Below, in pieces: positions 1-11,490 of a DNA stretch of 45,077 nucleotides. The number at the start of each line of letters is the position of its first letter. The stretch's first letter is position 1. Source of the stretch: an uncultured Clostridia bacterium (lineage in GTDB: Bacteria > Bacillota > Clostridia > Christensenellales > Aristaeellaceae); the NCBI GenBank assembly GCA_944364075.1, contig CALVVZ010000005.1, positions 1 to 45,077 of the forward strand, in the 5' to 3' direction. Below the pieces are notes generated by a model. It saw only the letters and a program-made list of their open reading frames with translations. It made no database searches and was not told the origin of the DNA. The translations under genes were made by a program, and so were the position numbers.

Positions 1-3136
<3,136 letters not shown>

Positions 3137-3188
3137 TCATTTTCTGGCCGACTTTGTCAAGGAAAATGCCATGGCGCAGCCGTCCCCG

Positions 3189-4091
3189 CTACTCCTGGGC
3201 ACGGAGGGTGAGGCGAAGGGGTTCCAGACCGATCATGGACCCGGAAAGCTCCACCTCCAGCGTGTCCTCCAGGGGCGCCAGCGCCCAAGTGCTCCCCGTC
3301 ATGGGATGCCCTGCGGGCAGCGGTTCCCCCGCCGCGTCCAACAAAGTGATCCTGGTCCCGGCCATGATGTCCTCCCACACGGGATCGGCATACATGGACA
3401 GAGCGGTCCGAGTGAGGTTCAGGGCCGTCAAGGGCGCGTCCTCCTCCACGGGAACATACACACGGGTTTCCACGGGCCCGGCCAGCACCGCCGTAGCGGG
3501 GACCGTCCACGCCGCCGGCTCCGCCTCCTTGTCCAGGGCTTCCTGCGTAATGACCCGCAGGGAAGCGTCCGCGGTCTCGCCGCCCGCCGTCAGCTCCGCG
3601 CCGGAAAGCAGCACGAAGGAACCGTCCGCCAGCATCCGGTAGTCCAGGAAATAGCTTCCCGCCTGCTGTGGATCATCAAATATCGCGGGATAGGCCGCCA
3701 CGGCGCACAGCCCCTTGCCCGCCGCCTCCGCCGCCTGGGCAAAGGTCTCCTTGGTCTTGGGCAGTTCGCCATTGCTGCCGCAGGTAAGGGCGTTCTTTCC
3801 CGCCATGGCGGGCATCACCAGGCTGCCGCTCCCCTCCACAGGGGTCACATGCACGGCGGCAAATAGCCACCGTCCGTCGTAAAGCGCCTCCGTCAGCGTC
3901 ACCTGGGCCGCTCCGCAGGTCAGGGTTGCTTCCTGCTCCGGCGCAGGCGGCGTTAATTCCAGGGAAAAGCCGTACAGCTCGAGAAACCATCCCAGCTGGC
4001 TCTCCGCTTCCTCCGCCGTAGCTATGGGTACACACAGCATCAATGTTACCACCAGCACAGCGCACAAGCGTTGTAACTTCACATGCTTCAT
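3189..4091 (-). CDS. Secreted protein of unknown function
   Basis: A 300-residue protein starting MKHVKLQRLCAVLVVTLML, with a clear signal peptide and a likely signal peptidase I site after IATA (about residue 26). The mature part is acidic and looks beta-rich, with repeated short segments such as LTLTEALYDGRWLFAAVHVTP-like stretches. No catalytic motif, lipobox or membrane anchor is seen, and I do not recognise the family. Its ATG overlaps the stop of the upstream binding-protein gene in an ATGA junction, so the two are probably translationally coupled. It is the last gene of a three-gene minus-strand operon with two solute-binding lipoproteins. That context suggests an envelope or extracellular role, which is inference only. 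Confidence 0.75.
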   Translation of the reverse strand: MKHVKLQRLCAVLVVTLMLCVPIATAEEAESQLGWFLELYGFSLELTPPAPEQEATLTCGAAQVTLTEALYDGRWLFAAVHVTPVEGSGSLVMPAMAGKNALTCGSNGELPKTKETFAQAAEAAGKGLCAVAAYPAIFDDPQQAGSYFLDYRMLADGSFVLLSGAELTAGGETADASLRVITQEALDKEAEPAAWTVPATAVLAGPVETRVYVPVEEDAPLTALNLTRTALSMYADPVWEDIMAGTRITLLDAAGEPLPAGHPMTGSTWALAPLEDTLEVELSGSMIGLEPLRLTLRAQE

Positions 4092-5500
4092 GATCCATCC
4101 TCCCTTGCAATGCGTTGATAAAGTTCATTCACTTCCTGCAGGAATTCGCAGGCATCCAGCTGCTCCCCTTTGAAGCGCTGTTCCAGGCGTACGTATTCAA
4201 TATGTATTTCCGTCCCCGCCGTCAACGGCCCCGGATACAAAAACGCCAACTCGTCGACATGGCGGGCTAGGCTATCGATCTGCTCCTGGGTAACGGCATA
4301 TTTCCCCACGGTGTCATATTCCTCCAGGTCAGCCTGCGCCTGGACCAATTTCTCCTCCGCCTCCTCCCGTTCGTCCCGGCTCAGGTCATCCTGGGCCAAC
4401 CGGGCTTCATAGGCGGCCACGCGCTCCTGATATATTGCCAATGTTTTCTCATACTCCGGTTTGAGAATGGGTTCCGCGTCCTTATACAAGGTAGGCGCAG
4501 AAATATACTGCATATTTCCATAAGGCGCGAGCGCTTCCAGGTATTCAATCGCCTCATCCGGGTGCTGTGTGCCCGTATAAACCATCATCATTTCCAGATA
4601 GCTGCATACCACCCGGGGCTGTGTATCATTCAGGCGAAGAAAAAGTATTTCCTCATGGGCCGCAGGCCAACTCTGCTGATTGCCCATGGTAATGAGGCTA
4701 TAGTCCGTCAGGCTGCCATCCCCGTCCGGCGTAACCAGGTAGGACTCAAGATCATATAGCCGACGGCTTACATCCACCGTCCGCTCCAGCAGCCCAGTCA
4801 GCTCCGGATTGGTAAAGTCGGGAAGCGTTTCCGCTAACTGGCATTGCAGCTGATATTGCGTCAAAAGCCAGGTGGCAAAATAACTGGCATATGTCATGGG
4901 GGTGAATTCATCGCTGGTCAACGCAACACCGGAATAAACTCGGAAGTTTTCCAGTTCGCCCCCCTCCATGCGGTCGCATACCTCTTCCAGCAACGCCAGC
5001 AGCTCCGGGTAACTCTGGGGAACATCCTCCGAGTCATACCCCGCCGCCTCCCACCCCTTGGGCTGGATCACCAGATAATCGAAAAAGACGCGCATGGGCA
5101 AGCCCAGCAGCTTGCCGTCCAGAAAGGCCTCCTGGGCTATCACCGGATGCATCCGCGCCACAGCGTCCTGCAACGCCTGGCTACCGCTTAGATCCAGACA
5201 ATAGCCTTTTTCCATGATGGGCCGGTAATCAATCGAAAAGGAACTGACCTCAAACATATCATTGCTATATTCTCGCGTAATGAGCTTTCCTACGAATTCG
5301 GAAGTATTAAATACTTGCTCATCAACAGGCACACCCTCCAACGTAAGGTCTGGGTGTCGCTGTCTGAACGCCTGAACGCCGTCATGCCATTCAAACGGGC
5401 CTGGATAGATGCGCAGCGTCTCCCCCAGGGAACCGGCGCATACGCAGCTTGTCAGCGCTGCCAGCGCCAGGACGCGGCGCAGCTTCCTGCGAATGTTCAT
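4088..5500 (-). CDS. Extracellular solute-binding lipoprotein, tandem copy 2
   Basis: A 470-residue protein resembling family 1 extracellular solute-binding proteins of ABC importers. It has a basic start (MNIRRKLRRVLA), a hydrophobic stretch and a lipobox-like LTSC with Cys at residue 19, so it is probably lipid-anchored outside the membrane. The N-terminal lobe contains TLRIYPGPFEWHDGVQAFRQ and LLGLPMRVFFDYLVIQPKGW. Near residues 345-410 there is an acidic helical stretch (YQERVAAYEARLAQDD followed by EEAEEKLVQAQADLEEY) that looks like an inserted coiled coil. It is a full-length paralogue of the gene upstream. No ABC permease or ATPase gene lies beside it, so the partner and ligand are unknown. 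ATG 5500 is preferred over the adjoining TTG; a purine-rich GGGAGGGGGG lies upstream. Its stop overlaps the next gene by four bases. Confidence 0.82.
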   Translation of the reverse strand: MNIRRKLRRVLALAALTSCVCAGSLGETLRIYPGPFEWHDGVQAFRQRHPDLTLEGVPVDEQVFNTSEFVGKLITREYSNDMFEVSSFSIDYRPIMEKGYCLDLSGSQALQDAVARMHPVIAQEAFLDGKLLGLPMRVFFDYLVIQPKGWEAAGYDSEDVPQSYPELLALLEEVCDRMEGGELENFRVYSGVALTSDEFTPMTYASYFATWLLTQYQLQCQLAETLPDFTNPELTGLLERTVDVSRRLYDLESYLVTPDGDGSLTDYSLITMGNQQSWPAAHEEILFLRLNDTQPRVVCSYLEMMMVYTGTQHPDEAIEYLEALAPYGNMQYISAPTLYKDAEPILKPEYEKTLAIYQERVAAYEARLAQDDLSRDEREEAEEKLVQAQADLEEYDTVGKYAVTQEQIDSLARHVDELAFLYPGPLTAGTEIHIEYVRLEQRFKGEQLDACEFLQEVNELYQRIAREDGS

Positions 5501-5612
5501 CAAACAGATGCCCCCCTCCCTACCGAAAAAAACGATCCTGTTGATTTACAAAGAATGGATGATATTTGTGGGATACCATACGGCTACCCTTTTGCTTAGA
5601 TTTTCCGCCACA

Positions 5613-7022
5613 TCATACGCCATCCTCCTGCGCAATGCGCCGGTAAAGTTCCTGCACTTCCTCCAGAAAGCCCCTGGCATCCAGCTGCTCGCCCACAAAG
5701 CGATTGAAGAGGCGCATGTATTCCAAACGCATGTCCGTCCCCGCCGTCAGCGGGCCGGGCTGCAGGAACACAATCTCGTCTATGTGGCTGGCCAGGCTGT
5801 CAATCTGCGCCTGCGTCACGTTGTACTTCCCGTAGGCCTCATACTCCTCCAGCTCCGCCTGCGCCGCGGCCAGGTCGGCTTCCCCTTTTTCCCGCTCGTC
5901 CCGGGTCAGATCCTCCCGCGCCAGCAGCGCTTCACAGTCGGCTATGCGCTGTTGATATGTGTTGATCGATACCTCATAAGCGTGCTGGACAATGGGTTCC
6001 GCGTCCGCATACAGCAGCGCGGGAGCGTATTCCGGCGAATTCCCATAGGGAGCGAGGCTTTCCAGGTATTCCACCGCCAGCTCCGGATATTCCGTTCCGG
6101 CATAGACCATCATCATTTCAATGTAGGAACAGATAGCCCGTGGCTGCGACGCATTGAGGCGCAGAAACAGCATATTCTCATACGCCTTAGGCCAGTTCTG
6201 TTGATCGCCATTGATGATCAGGCTATACTCCACCTGGCTTTCGCCGTCCGCCCCGAACATGTAGGATTCCAGGTCGTAAAGGCGGCGGCTCACCTCCACC
6301 GTCCGCTCCAGCAATTCAACCAGCTCCGGATCGGTAAAATCCGGGGATATTTCCGCCAGCTGGCATTGCAGCTGGAATTCCCGCAAAAGCCAGTCCGCAA
6401 AATAACCGGCGTAGCTCATGGGGGTAAATTCCTCTTGCGTATACGCTACGGATGGATAAACCCGGAAGTTTTCCAGATCGCCCCCCTCCATGCGGTCGCA
6501 TACCTCTTCCAGCAACGCCAGCAGCTCCGGGTAACTCTGGGGAACATCCTCCGAATCATACCCCGCCGCCTCCCAACCCTTGGGCTGGATCACCAGATAA
6601 TCGAAAAAGATGCGCATGGGCAAGCCCAGCAGCTTGCCGTCCTGAAAGGCCTCCTGGGCAATCACCGGATGCATCCGCGCCACAGCGTCCTGCAACGCCT
6701 GGCTGCTGCTCAGGTCCAGGCAATAACCCTTTTCCATGATGGGCCGGTAATCGGTGGTAAAGGAACTTACCTCAAAAAGGTCATAGTCGTATTCCCGCGT
6801 GATGAGTTTTCCTATAAATTCCGATGTGCTGTATACCCATTCGGTGTTCGGCACGCCTTCCAGCGTCACCTCCGGATGCGCCTGCCTGAAGGCATCCACG
6901 CCGTCATGCCACTGATATGGTCCTGTGTAGATGCGCAGCGTCTCCCCCAGGGAACCGGCGCATACGCAGCTTGTCAGCGCTGCCAGCGCCAGGACGCGGC
7001 GCAGCTTCCTGCGAATGTTCAT
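5613..7022 (-). CDS. Extracellular solute-binding lipoprotein, tandem copy 1
   Basis: A 469-residue paralogue of the following gene with the same architecture: an identical signal sequence and lipobox (LTSC, Cys 19), a binding-protein core with GKLLGLPMRIFFDYLVIQPK, and a helical insert (YQQRIADCEALLAREDLTRD onward). Divergence is concentrated in the middle and C-terminal parts (for example PEYAPALLYADAEPIVQHAY here), which may alter the ligand. An upstream in-frame extension exists, but ATG 7020-7022 is chosen because its sequence matches the start of copy 2 and sits behind a G-rich ribosome site. The gene is first in the operon. No permease is nearby, so it may act with a transporter encoded elsewhere or as a sensor protein. 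Confidence 0.82.
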   Translation of the reverse strand: MNIRRKLRRVLALAALTSCVCAGSLGETLRIYTGPYQWHDGVDAFRQAHPEVTLEGVPNTEWVYSTSEFIGKLITREYDYDLFEVSSFTTDYRPIMEKGYCLDLSSSQALQDAVARMHPVIAQEAFQDGKLLGLPMRIFFDYLVIQPKGWEAAGYDSEDVPQSYPELLALLEEVCDRMEGGDLENFRVYPSVAYTQEEFTPMSYAGYFADWLLREFQLQCQLAEISPDFTDPELVELLERTVEVSRRLYDLESYMFGADGESQVEYSLIINGDQQNWPKAYENMLFLRLNASQPRAICSYIEMMMVYAGTEYPELAVEYLESLAPYGNSPEYAPALLYADAEPIVQHAYEVSINTYQQRIADCEALLAREDLTRDEREKGEADLAAAQAELEEYEAYGKYNVTQAQIDSLASHIDEIVFLQPGPLTAGTDMRLEYMRLFNRFVGEQLDARGFLEEVQELYRRIAQEDGV

Positions 7023-7130
7023 CAAGCAGATGCCCCCCCCTATCGAAAAAACGATCCTGTTGATTTGCAAAGAATGGATGATATTTGTAGGATACCATAC
7101 GGTTGTCCTTTTGTATAGGTTTTCCGCCAT

Positions 7131-7159
7131 TTTTTACATGTACGTTTTTTCATTGTCAG
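7131..7159 (-). promoter_or_regulatory. Candidate promoter of the binding-protein operon
   Basis: On the minus strand CTGACA (7154-7159) is followed by 17 bases and TAAAAA (7131-7136), giving a leader of about 100 bases before the ATG at 7022. The -35 is one mismatch from consensus and the -10 is weaker, so this is a candidate only. Confidence 0.45.
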
Positions 7160-7182
7160 GCATAGCAAATTTTTCCCGGCTC

Positions 7183-7191
7183 TGGTATAAT
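7183..7191 (+). promoter_or_regulatory. Extended -10 promoter for the flavoprotein-tex pair
   Basis: TGGTATAAT combines a perfect TATAAT (7186-7191) with the TGn extension. No good -35 lies at 17 bases, as is usual for extended -10 promoters. It is about 40 bases upstream of the chosen ATG at 7232. Confidence 0.7.
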
Positions 7192-7231
7192 ATTTTTTCA
7201 GCGACAGCACACATGGGAAAGGATGCTTGGC

Positions 7232-8455
7232 ATGACGCAGACAGTCATCATCGGCGGCGGTCCCGCGGGCATGGCCGCGGCCATCGCGGCGGCGCGGCGG
7301 GGCGAGGAAACGCTGCTCGTGGAGCGGCTGGACCGGGTGGGCAAGAAGCTCCTGGCCACCGGCAACGGCCGCTGCAACCTGATGAACCGTTCCGCTCCCG
7401 CCTATCCTGGCGGGGAGGCCTTTGCCCGCCAGGTACTGGCCCGGTGCGGTGAGAAGGAACTGGAGGCATTTTTCCGCTCCCTGGGACTGCGCCTGCGCAC
7501 GGAGGACATGGGCCGGGTATATCCCGCCAGCGGACAAGCCGCCTCCGTGCTGGACGCCCTGCGCATGGCCCTGACGCGGGAGGGCGTCGCCCTGCGGGTT
7601 TCCTGCCCGGTACAGCGCCTGGAAAAGCGCGGCGGGAGCCTGCTCCTGTCCCTGCCCGAAGAAACCCTGCGGGCCGCCCGGGTCATCGTGGCGGGCGGAG
7701 GCAAGGCGCAGCCCAAGCTGGGCAGCGACGGCTCCTGCTACGCGCTGCTCACCAGCATGGGGCACACCCTGCGGCGGCCATTCCCCGCCCTGACGCAAGT
7801 GGAAACCGATACCGCGCCCCTGCGCGGCCTGTCGGGCATTCGCGTGAAAGCGGAAGCCTGGGTCACGCAAAAGGGCCGGGAGCTTCATCGCACCCGAGGC
7901 GAAGTCCTTTTCGCGGACTACGGACTCAGCGGCGTATGCGTCATGCAGCTGGCCCGCTTCGCTCAAGGACGGGAGGCCTGCCTGCACCTGGACCTGTTGC
8001 CCGCCCTGGGGCTGGAGAGCGCGGAGGAATGCGCGGCGGAGCTGGCCAAGCGGCAGTCCCGTTGGTCGGATGCGCCCCTGGAGCAGTTGTTTACCGGCCT
8101 GTGCGTAACCCGGCTGGGCGCCGCGCTGCTGCGCCGCGCGGGAGTCGGCCCGCTGTCCCGCCCCATCGCCTCCCTGACCGGTGAGGAAATCAAGGCGCTG
8201 ACTGCTTTGGCTGCGGATTTCGCCCTGCCCGTGCGCGGGGTAAAGGGCTTTGACAGCGCCCAGGTCACCGCCGGAGGCATCCCCTGGGAGGAATTCTCCC
8301 CCGATAACCTGACCTCCCGCCTGTGCCCCGGACTGTATGCCGCCGGGGAAGTGCTGGACGTGGACGGGGACTGCGGCGGCTTTAATTTGATGTTTGCCTT
8401 CGCCAGCGGCATCCTTGCCGGCAGCGACGGATATTTGGAGGAGGTTCTTTCATGA
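7232..8455 (+). CDS. HI0933/BaiN-like NAD(P)/FAD-dependent oxidoreductase
   Basis: A 407-residue flavoprotein of the HI0933-type family. It opens with a dinucleotide-binding fold (TVIIGGGPAGMAAAIAAARR, residues about 4-23), then the family motif GKKLLATGNGRCNLMN near residue 39. It ends with GDCGGFNLMFAFASGILAG, the usual C-terminal FAD-contact region. The length is normal for the family. The substrate is unknown; relatives include bile-acid 7-alpha-dehydroxylation reductases, but family membership alone does not show that role. The ATG at 7232 is preferred over 7223 because AAAGG (about 7218-7222) is then well spaced. The stop overlaps the start of tex (ATGA), implying a coupled operon. Confidence 0.9.
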   Translation: MTQTVIIGGGPAGMAAAIAAARRGEETLLVERLDRVGKKLLATGNGRCNLMNRSAPAYPGGEAFARQVLARCGEKELEAFFRSLGLRLRTEDMGRVYPASGQAASVLDALRMALTREGVALRVSCPVQRLEKRGGSLLLSLPEETLRAARVIVAGGGKAQPKLGSDGSCYALLTSMGHTLRRPFPALTQVETDTAPLRGLSGIRVKAEAWVTQKGRELHRTRGEVLFADYGLSGVCVMQLARFAQGREACLHLDLLPALGLESAEECAAELAKRQSRWSDAPLEQLFTGLCVTRLGAALLRRAGVGPLSRPIASLTGEEIKALTALAADFALPVRGVKGFDSAQVTAGGIPWEEFSPDNLTSRLCPGLYAAGEVLDVDGDCGGFNLMFAFASGILAGSDGYLEEVLS

Positions 8456-10614
8456 CATTGGTGGAAACCCTGTGCCAGGAGTTCAAGCTTGCCCCCTGGC
8501 AGGTAGAAGCGGTGATTTCCCTGCTGGACGAGGGAAATACCCTGCCCTTTATCGCCCGCTACCGCAAGGAGGCCCACGGCTCCCTGGACGACACGGTGCT
8601 GCGGGACCTCAGCGAACGGCTGACCGCCCTGCGCAACCTGCAGGCCCGCCGGGAGGAGATCTCCTCCTCCCTGAAAAAACTGGAGAAATGGACCGAGGAA
8701 CTGCAAGCCGCCCTGGATGACGCCGTCACCATGGGCCAGCTGGAGGACATCTACCGCCCCTACAAGCCCAAGCGGCGCACCCGGGCCATGATTGCCAAGG
8801 AAAAGGGACTGGAACCCCTGGCGGATACGCTGCTGCTTCAGCTCACCAAGGCGCAAACCCCCGAAGAGCTTGCGGCGGATTTCCTGAACCCCGAGCTGGG
8901 GGTGAACACCGCCGAGGAAGCCCTGCAAGGGGCCATGGATATCCTGGCCGAGCGCATCAGCGACGACGCGGGCGTGCGCGCCAAGCTCAAGGGGCTGTAC
9001 CATCAAACCTGCCTGGTGGAAACCAAAGCCGCCGGAGAGCAGGATAGCGTGTACCGCATGTATTACGATTATCACGAGCCCCTGCGCCTCATGCCCTCCC
9101 ACCGGGTACTGGCCATGAACCGCGGCGAAAAGGAAGGCTTTTTGAAGGTAAAGCTGGCCGTGGACGAAGCACAGGTGCAGCGCATCATCCAGCAGGAATA
9201 TGTGGCCCATACCGGCAGCATCGCCACCCAGTACGTGGTATCCGCCTGCGAGGACGCCTATACCCGGCTCATCGCGCCCTCCCTGGATACGGAGCTGCGC
9301 AACGACCTGACGGACAAGGCCCAGCAGGCCGCCATCCGCGTATTTGCCCTGAACCTGAAACCCCTGCTTATGCAGCCGCCCGTCAAGGGCAAGGTGGCCA
9401 TGGGGTTGGACCCCGGCTACCGTATGGGCTGCAAGGTGGCGGTGGTGGACGAGACCGGCCGCGTGCTGGACACCGCGGTGGTCTACCTGACCAAATCCCA
9501 ACAGGAGGCCGCCGCAGCCAAGGCCAAGCTGGAAGCGCTCATCCGCAAGCACGGGGTTTCCATTGTGGCCATCGGCAACGGCACCGCCAGCCGGGAAACG
9601 GAGCAGTTCTTTGTGGATGTCATGCGGGAGATGAACCTGGGAGCGGCCCTGAGCTATATGGTGGTCAGCGAGGCGGGCGCGTCGGTATATTCCGCGTCCA
9701 AGCTGGCCGCGGAGGAATTCCCCACCTTTGACGTGAACCTGCGCTCGGCGGTATCCATTGCCCGGCGCCTGCAGGACCCGTTGGCGGAGCTGGTCAAGAT
9801 TGACCCGAAAGCCATCGGCGTGGGCCAGTATCAGCACGACCTGAAGGAAGCGGAGCTGGACGAGGCGCTTTCCGGCGTGGTGGAGGATTGTGTGAACGCC
9901 GTGGGCGTGGACGTAAACACCGCCAGTCCTTCCCTGCTCTCCCATGTGGCGGGCATCAACGCCACGGTGGCAAAAAATATCGTCGCCTACCGGGAGGAAA
10001 ACGGCGCGTTTGCTTCCCGGGCCGCGCTGAAAAAGGTGCCCAAGCTGGGCCCGAAAGCCTTTGAACAGTGCGCGGGCTTCCTGCGCATTCCCGGCGGCAA
10101 GGACCCCATGGAAAATACAGGCGTCCATCCCGAGAGCTATGCCGCCGCCAAGGCGCTCTTGGCGCGCTTCCATCTCACCCCCGCCAAGGCCGCCACGGGC
10201 CTGTTGCTGAAGGAAGCCGAGCAGGTGGGCTATCCGCAGCTTGCCCGGGAGCTGGAGGTGGGCGAGCCCACCCTGCGGGACATGGTGAAGGAGCTGAGCA
10301 AGCCCGGCCGCGATCCCCGGGACGAGCTTCCCCCGCCCCTGCTGCGTACCGACGTCATGGAAATGGACGACCTCACCCCCGGCATGGAGCTTAAGGGCAC
10401 CGTGCGCAACGTAACGGACTTCGGAGCCTTTGTGGACATCGGCGTACACCGGGACGGTCTGGTACACATCAGCCAGATGGCCCAGCGCCGTATCAACCAT
10501 CCCAGCGAAGTGGTCCGCGTGGGCGACGTGGTCACCGTATGGGTACTTGAGGTGGAAAAGGACAAGAACCGCATCAGCCTCACCATGCGGCCCCCGGTGC
10601 AGAAGCGTTCCTGA
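8452..10614 (+). CDS. tex: Tex-like S1 RNA-binding transcription accessory protein
   Basis: A 720-residue cytoplasmic nucleic-acid-binding protein of the Tex family, linked in other bacteria to transcription and RNA handling under stress. Seen in order: the N-terminal helical Tex region with LLDEGNTLPFIARYRKEAHG; a YqgF/RNase H-like fold near residues 320-430 starting MGLDPGYRMGCKVAVVDE; helix-hairpin-helix repeats near 500-560 (SHVAGINATVAKNIVAYREE, then KVPKLGPKAFEQCAGFLRIP); and a C-terminal S1 domain near 640-715 (LKGTVRNVTDFGAFVDIGVH, GLVHISQM). It is full length. It starts inside the stop codon region of the flavoprotein gene and is followed by a strong terminator. Confidence 0.96.
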   Translation: MTLVETLCQEFKLAPWQVEAVISLLDEGNTLPFIARYRKEAHGSLDDTVLRDLSERLTALRNLQARREEISSSLKKLEKWTEELQAALDDAVTMGQLEDIYRPYKPKRRTRAMIAKEKGLEPLADTLLLQLTKAQTPEELAADFLNPELGVNTAEEALQGAMDILAERISDDAGVRAKLKGLYHQTCLVETKAAGEQDSVYRMYYDYHEPLRLMPSHRVLAMNRGEKEGFLKVKLAVDEAQVQRIIQQEYVAHTGSIATQYVVSACEDAYTRLIAPSLDTELRNDLTDKAQQAAIRVFALNLKPLLMQPPVKGKVAMGLDPGYRMGCKVAVVDETGRVLDTAVVYLTKSQQEAAAAKAKLEALIRKHGVSIVAIGNGTASRETEQFFVDVMREMNLGAALSYMVVSEAGASVYSASKLAAEEFPTFDVNLRSAVSIARRLQDPLAELVKIDPKAIGVGQYQHDLKEAELDEALSGVVEDCVNAVGVDVNTASPSLLSHVAGINATVAKNIVAYREENGAFASRAALKKVPKLGPKAFEQCAGFLRIPGGKDPMENTGVHPESYAAAKALLARFHLTPAKAATGLLLKEAEQVGYPQLARELEVGEPTLRDMVKELSKPGRDPRDELPPPLLRTDVMEMDDLTPGMELKGTVRNVTDFGAFVDIGVHRDGLVHISQMAQRRINHPSEVVRVGDVVTVWVLEVEKDKNRISLTMRPPVQKRS

Positions 10615-10637
10615 TCGCGCGGAAGGCATACAAAAGA

Positions 10638-10787
10638 AGGGGCTGTTGCAAAATGAAAACGCAATGGCAACCTGCGCAAAAAGCAGCACCCTACAAGCAA
10701 AACCGGCCGGAAAAGAAGTGTTTTGGCTTCTTTTCCGGCCGGTTTTTATACATTATTTGGGGGAGTGGTTATTTTGCAACAGCCCCT
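10638..10787. mobile_element. MITE-like element with 17-bp terminal inverted repeats
   Basis: AGGGGCTGTTGCAAAAT at 10638-10654 reappears as its exact reverse complement at 10771-10787, enclosing about 150 bases with no coding capacity. The ends resemble the GGxxCTGTTGCAAA type seen at the tips of IS6-family and similar insertion sequences, which is a family resemblance only. A strong terminator hairpin lies in the centre. I see no clear target-site duplication. It could instead be one nested hairpin of the tex 3' region. Confidence 0.55.
10703..10747 (+). terminator. Strong intrinsic terminator after tex
   Basis: A perfect 16-bp stem (10703-10718 with 10727-10742, beginning CCGGCCGGAAAAGAAG) with an 8-base loop is followed directly by TTTTTATA. 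It lies inside the inverted-repeat element, about 90 bases after the tex stop. Confidence 0.9.
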
Positions 10788-11120
10788 CAGATTGTTGACA
10801 AAGTATGTTGTATCATCTCTTTGCAAGTGAGGCATAGCATGCTTGCAAACGTAGAGGGTTTCGCGCCTTCGGGCGCGAACGCACAGCGAAAGCGCCTCGG
10901 CAGAGAAAACAAGAAAACAGATTAATCATAGATACGGCGAAAGCCTAAGTCTTATGCGCTTCCATTTTATATGCGCACATAGTAGGTCAGCAGGGGGGAG
11001 ATATGCAGGCTACACCCTCACAGGCTGCAAGGAGTTGGCGGCTTAGGCCGTTTGATGGACAGTCGGACTGGCAGGATGAAATGGATAGTCCTGTGCGTGA
11101 GTTCAAAGACTACATGCTGG
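10788..11120. repeat. Gene-free stretch with a copy of a dispersed intergenic repeat
   Basis: No convincing gene is present. Bases about 10790-10890, read on the minus strand, match the repeat near 35843-35920 and 36065-36165. Shared parts include CGAAGGCGCGAAACC, ACTTGCAAA followed by an AGATGA/GGATGA segment, and TACTTNGTC followed by TCTGA. The element contains a GCGCC-TTCG-GGCGC hairpin near 10863-10876. The rest (10925-11120) shows short open stretches but no supported start. Confidence 0.55.
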
Positions 11121-11150
11121 CAAATAAAAAATGCCGCCTGACCAGCGGCA
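11121..11150 (-). terminator. Intrinsic terminator closing the helicase/zinc-ribbon operon
   Basis: On the minus strand TGCCGC pairs with GCGGCA (11145-11150 with 11132-11137) around a 7-base loop, followed by TTTTTTATTTG. It begins only 6 bases after the stop of the small coiled-coil gene. Confidence 0.85.
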
Positions 11151-11156
11151 AAAAGA

Positions 11157-11468
11157 TTATTCCAATTCGCTTAACAATTCTTCTAACGTTTTCCCCTTGG
11201 CTGCAAGCAATTCGTCAAGCTTCTTATACTGAGAAGTCTTGGAAACCTTGGGCTGCTTTGCGGGGCGATTCTGCATTTCAATAAGATGTTCCTTGTAGTT
11301 CTGGGCTTTGGCTAATTTTTCTTTGGTTGTTTCGAGCGCGGCTTGACGATCCGCTACAATTTGCTGGGCTTTCTTTACCAGCTCTTCTCTTTCGGTGACG
11401 AGTTTTCCCCATTGAGCAATTTTTGCGTCAGCCAGGACAATGCGTTGTTCCAGAGTGGGGTAAGCCAT
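11157..11468 (-). CDS. Small coiled-coil protein of the helicase operon
   Basis: A 103-residue, highly charged protein starting MAYPTLEQRIVLADAKIAQW. Residues about 15-70 are Lys/Glu/Ala-rich with heptad-like spacing (EELVKKAQQIVADRQAALET, KEKLAKAQNYKEHLIEMQNR), indicating a long helix or coiled coil. A short C-terminal helix follows (KKLDELLAAKGKTLEELLSE). There is no signal peptide, membrane segment or catalytic motif, and I do not recognise the family. The ATG at 11466-11468 is chosen over a longer reading because AAAGGAG precedes it at good spacing. It is the last gene of a four-gene operon, 22 bases after the zinc-ribbon gene, and is followed by the terminator. It may be an adaptor or partner for the proteins above; that is inference. 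Confidence 0.72.
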   Translation of the reverse strand: MAYPTLEQRIVLADAKIAQWGKLVTEREELVKKAQQIVADRQAALETTKEKLAKAQNYKEHLIEMQNRPAKQPKVSKTSQYKKLDELLAAKGKTLEELLSELE

Positions 11469-11490
11469 AGTACAAAACTCCTTTCTATTT

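Larger units (their letters stand above)
4088..7130. repeat. Tandem duplication of a 1.5-kb binding-protein gene unit with its leader
   Basis: Two units, about 4088-5612 and 5613-7130, each carry one solute-binding gene plus the roughly 90 bases upstream of it. The leaders at 5520-5612 and 7044-7130 share long blocks, including CGATCCTGTTGATTT and AAAGAATGGATGATATTTGT. The first ~98 coding and start-region bases (5406-5503 and 6928-7025) look identical. A second conserved block spans about 4965-5180 and 6487-6702. Between these the copies differ clearly. This mosaic pattern points to duplication followed by partial gene conversion. Confidence 0.85.

Noticed and set aside
7963..10689. Minus-strand reading of about 900 codons opposite tex and the flavoprotein gene
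   Set aside because: Same shadow effect in GC-rich DNA; it crosses the boundary of two real genes and has no start signal.
10795..10830. TTGACA followed by TATCAT downstream of tex
   Set aside because: The spacing is only about 10 bases, so it is not a promoter.
11003..11284. Plus-strand open stretch starting with Met-Gln-Ala-Thr-Pro downstream of tex
   Set aside because: A G-rich run sits too close to the ATG, the frame runs through the terminator and into the coiled-coil gene on the other strand, and no family is recognised. A decayed fragment in 11003-11120 cannot be excluded.
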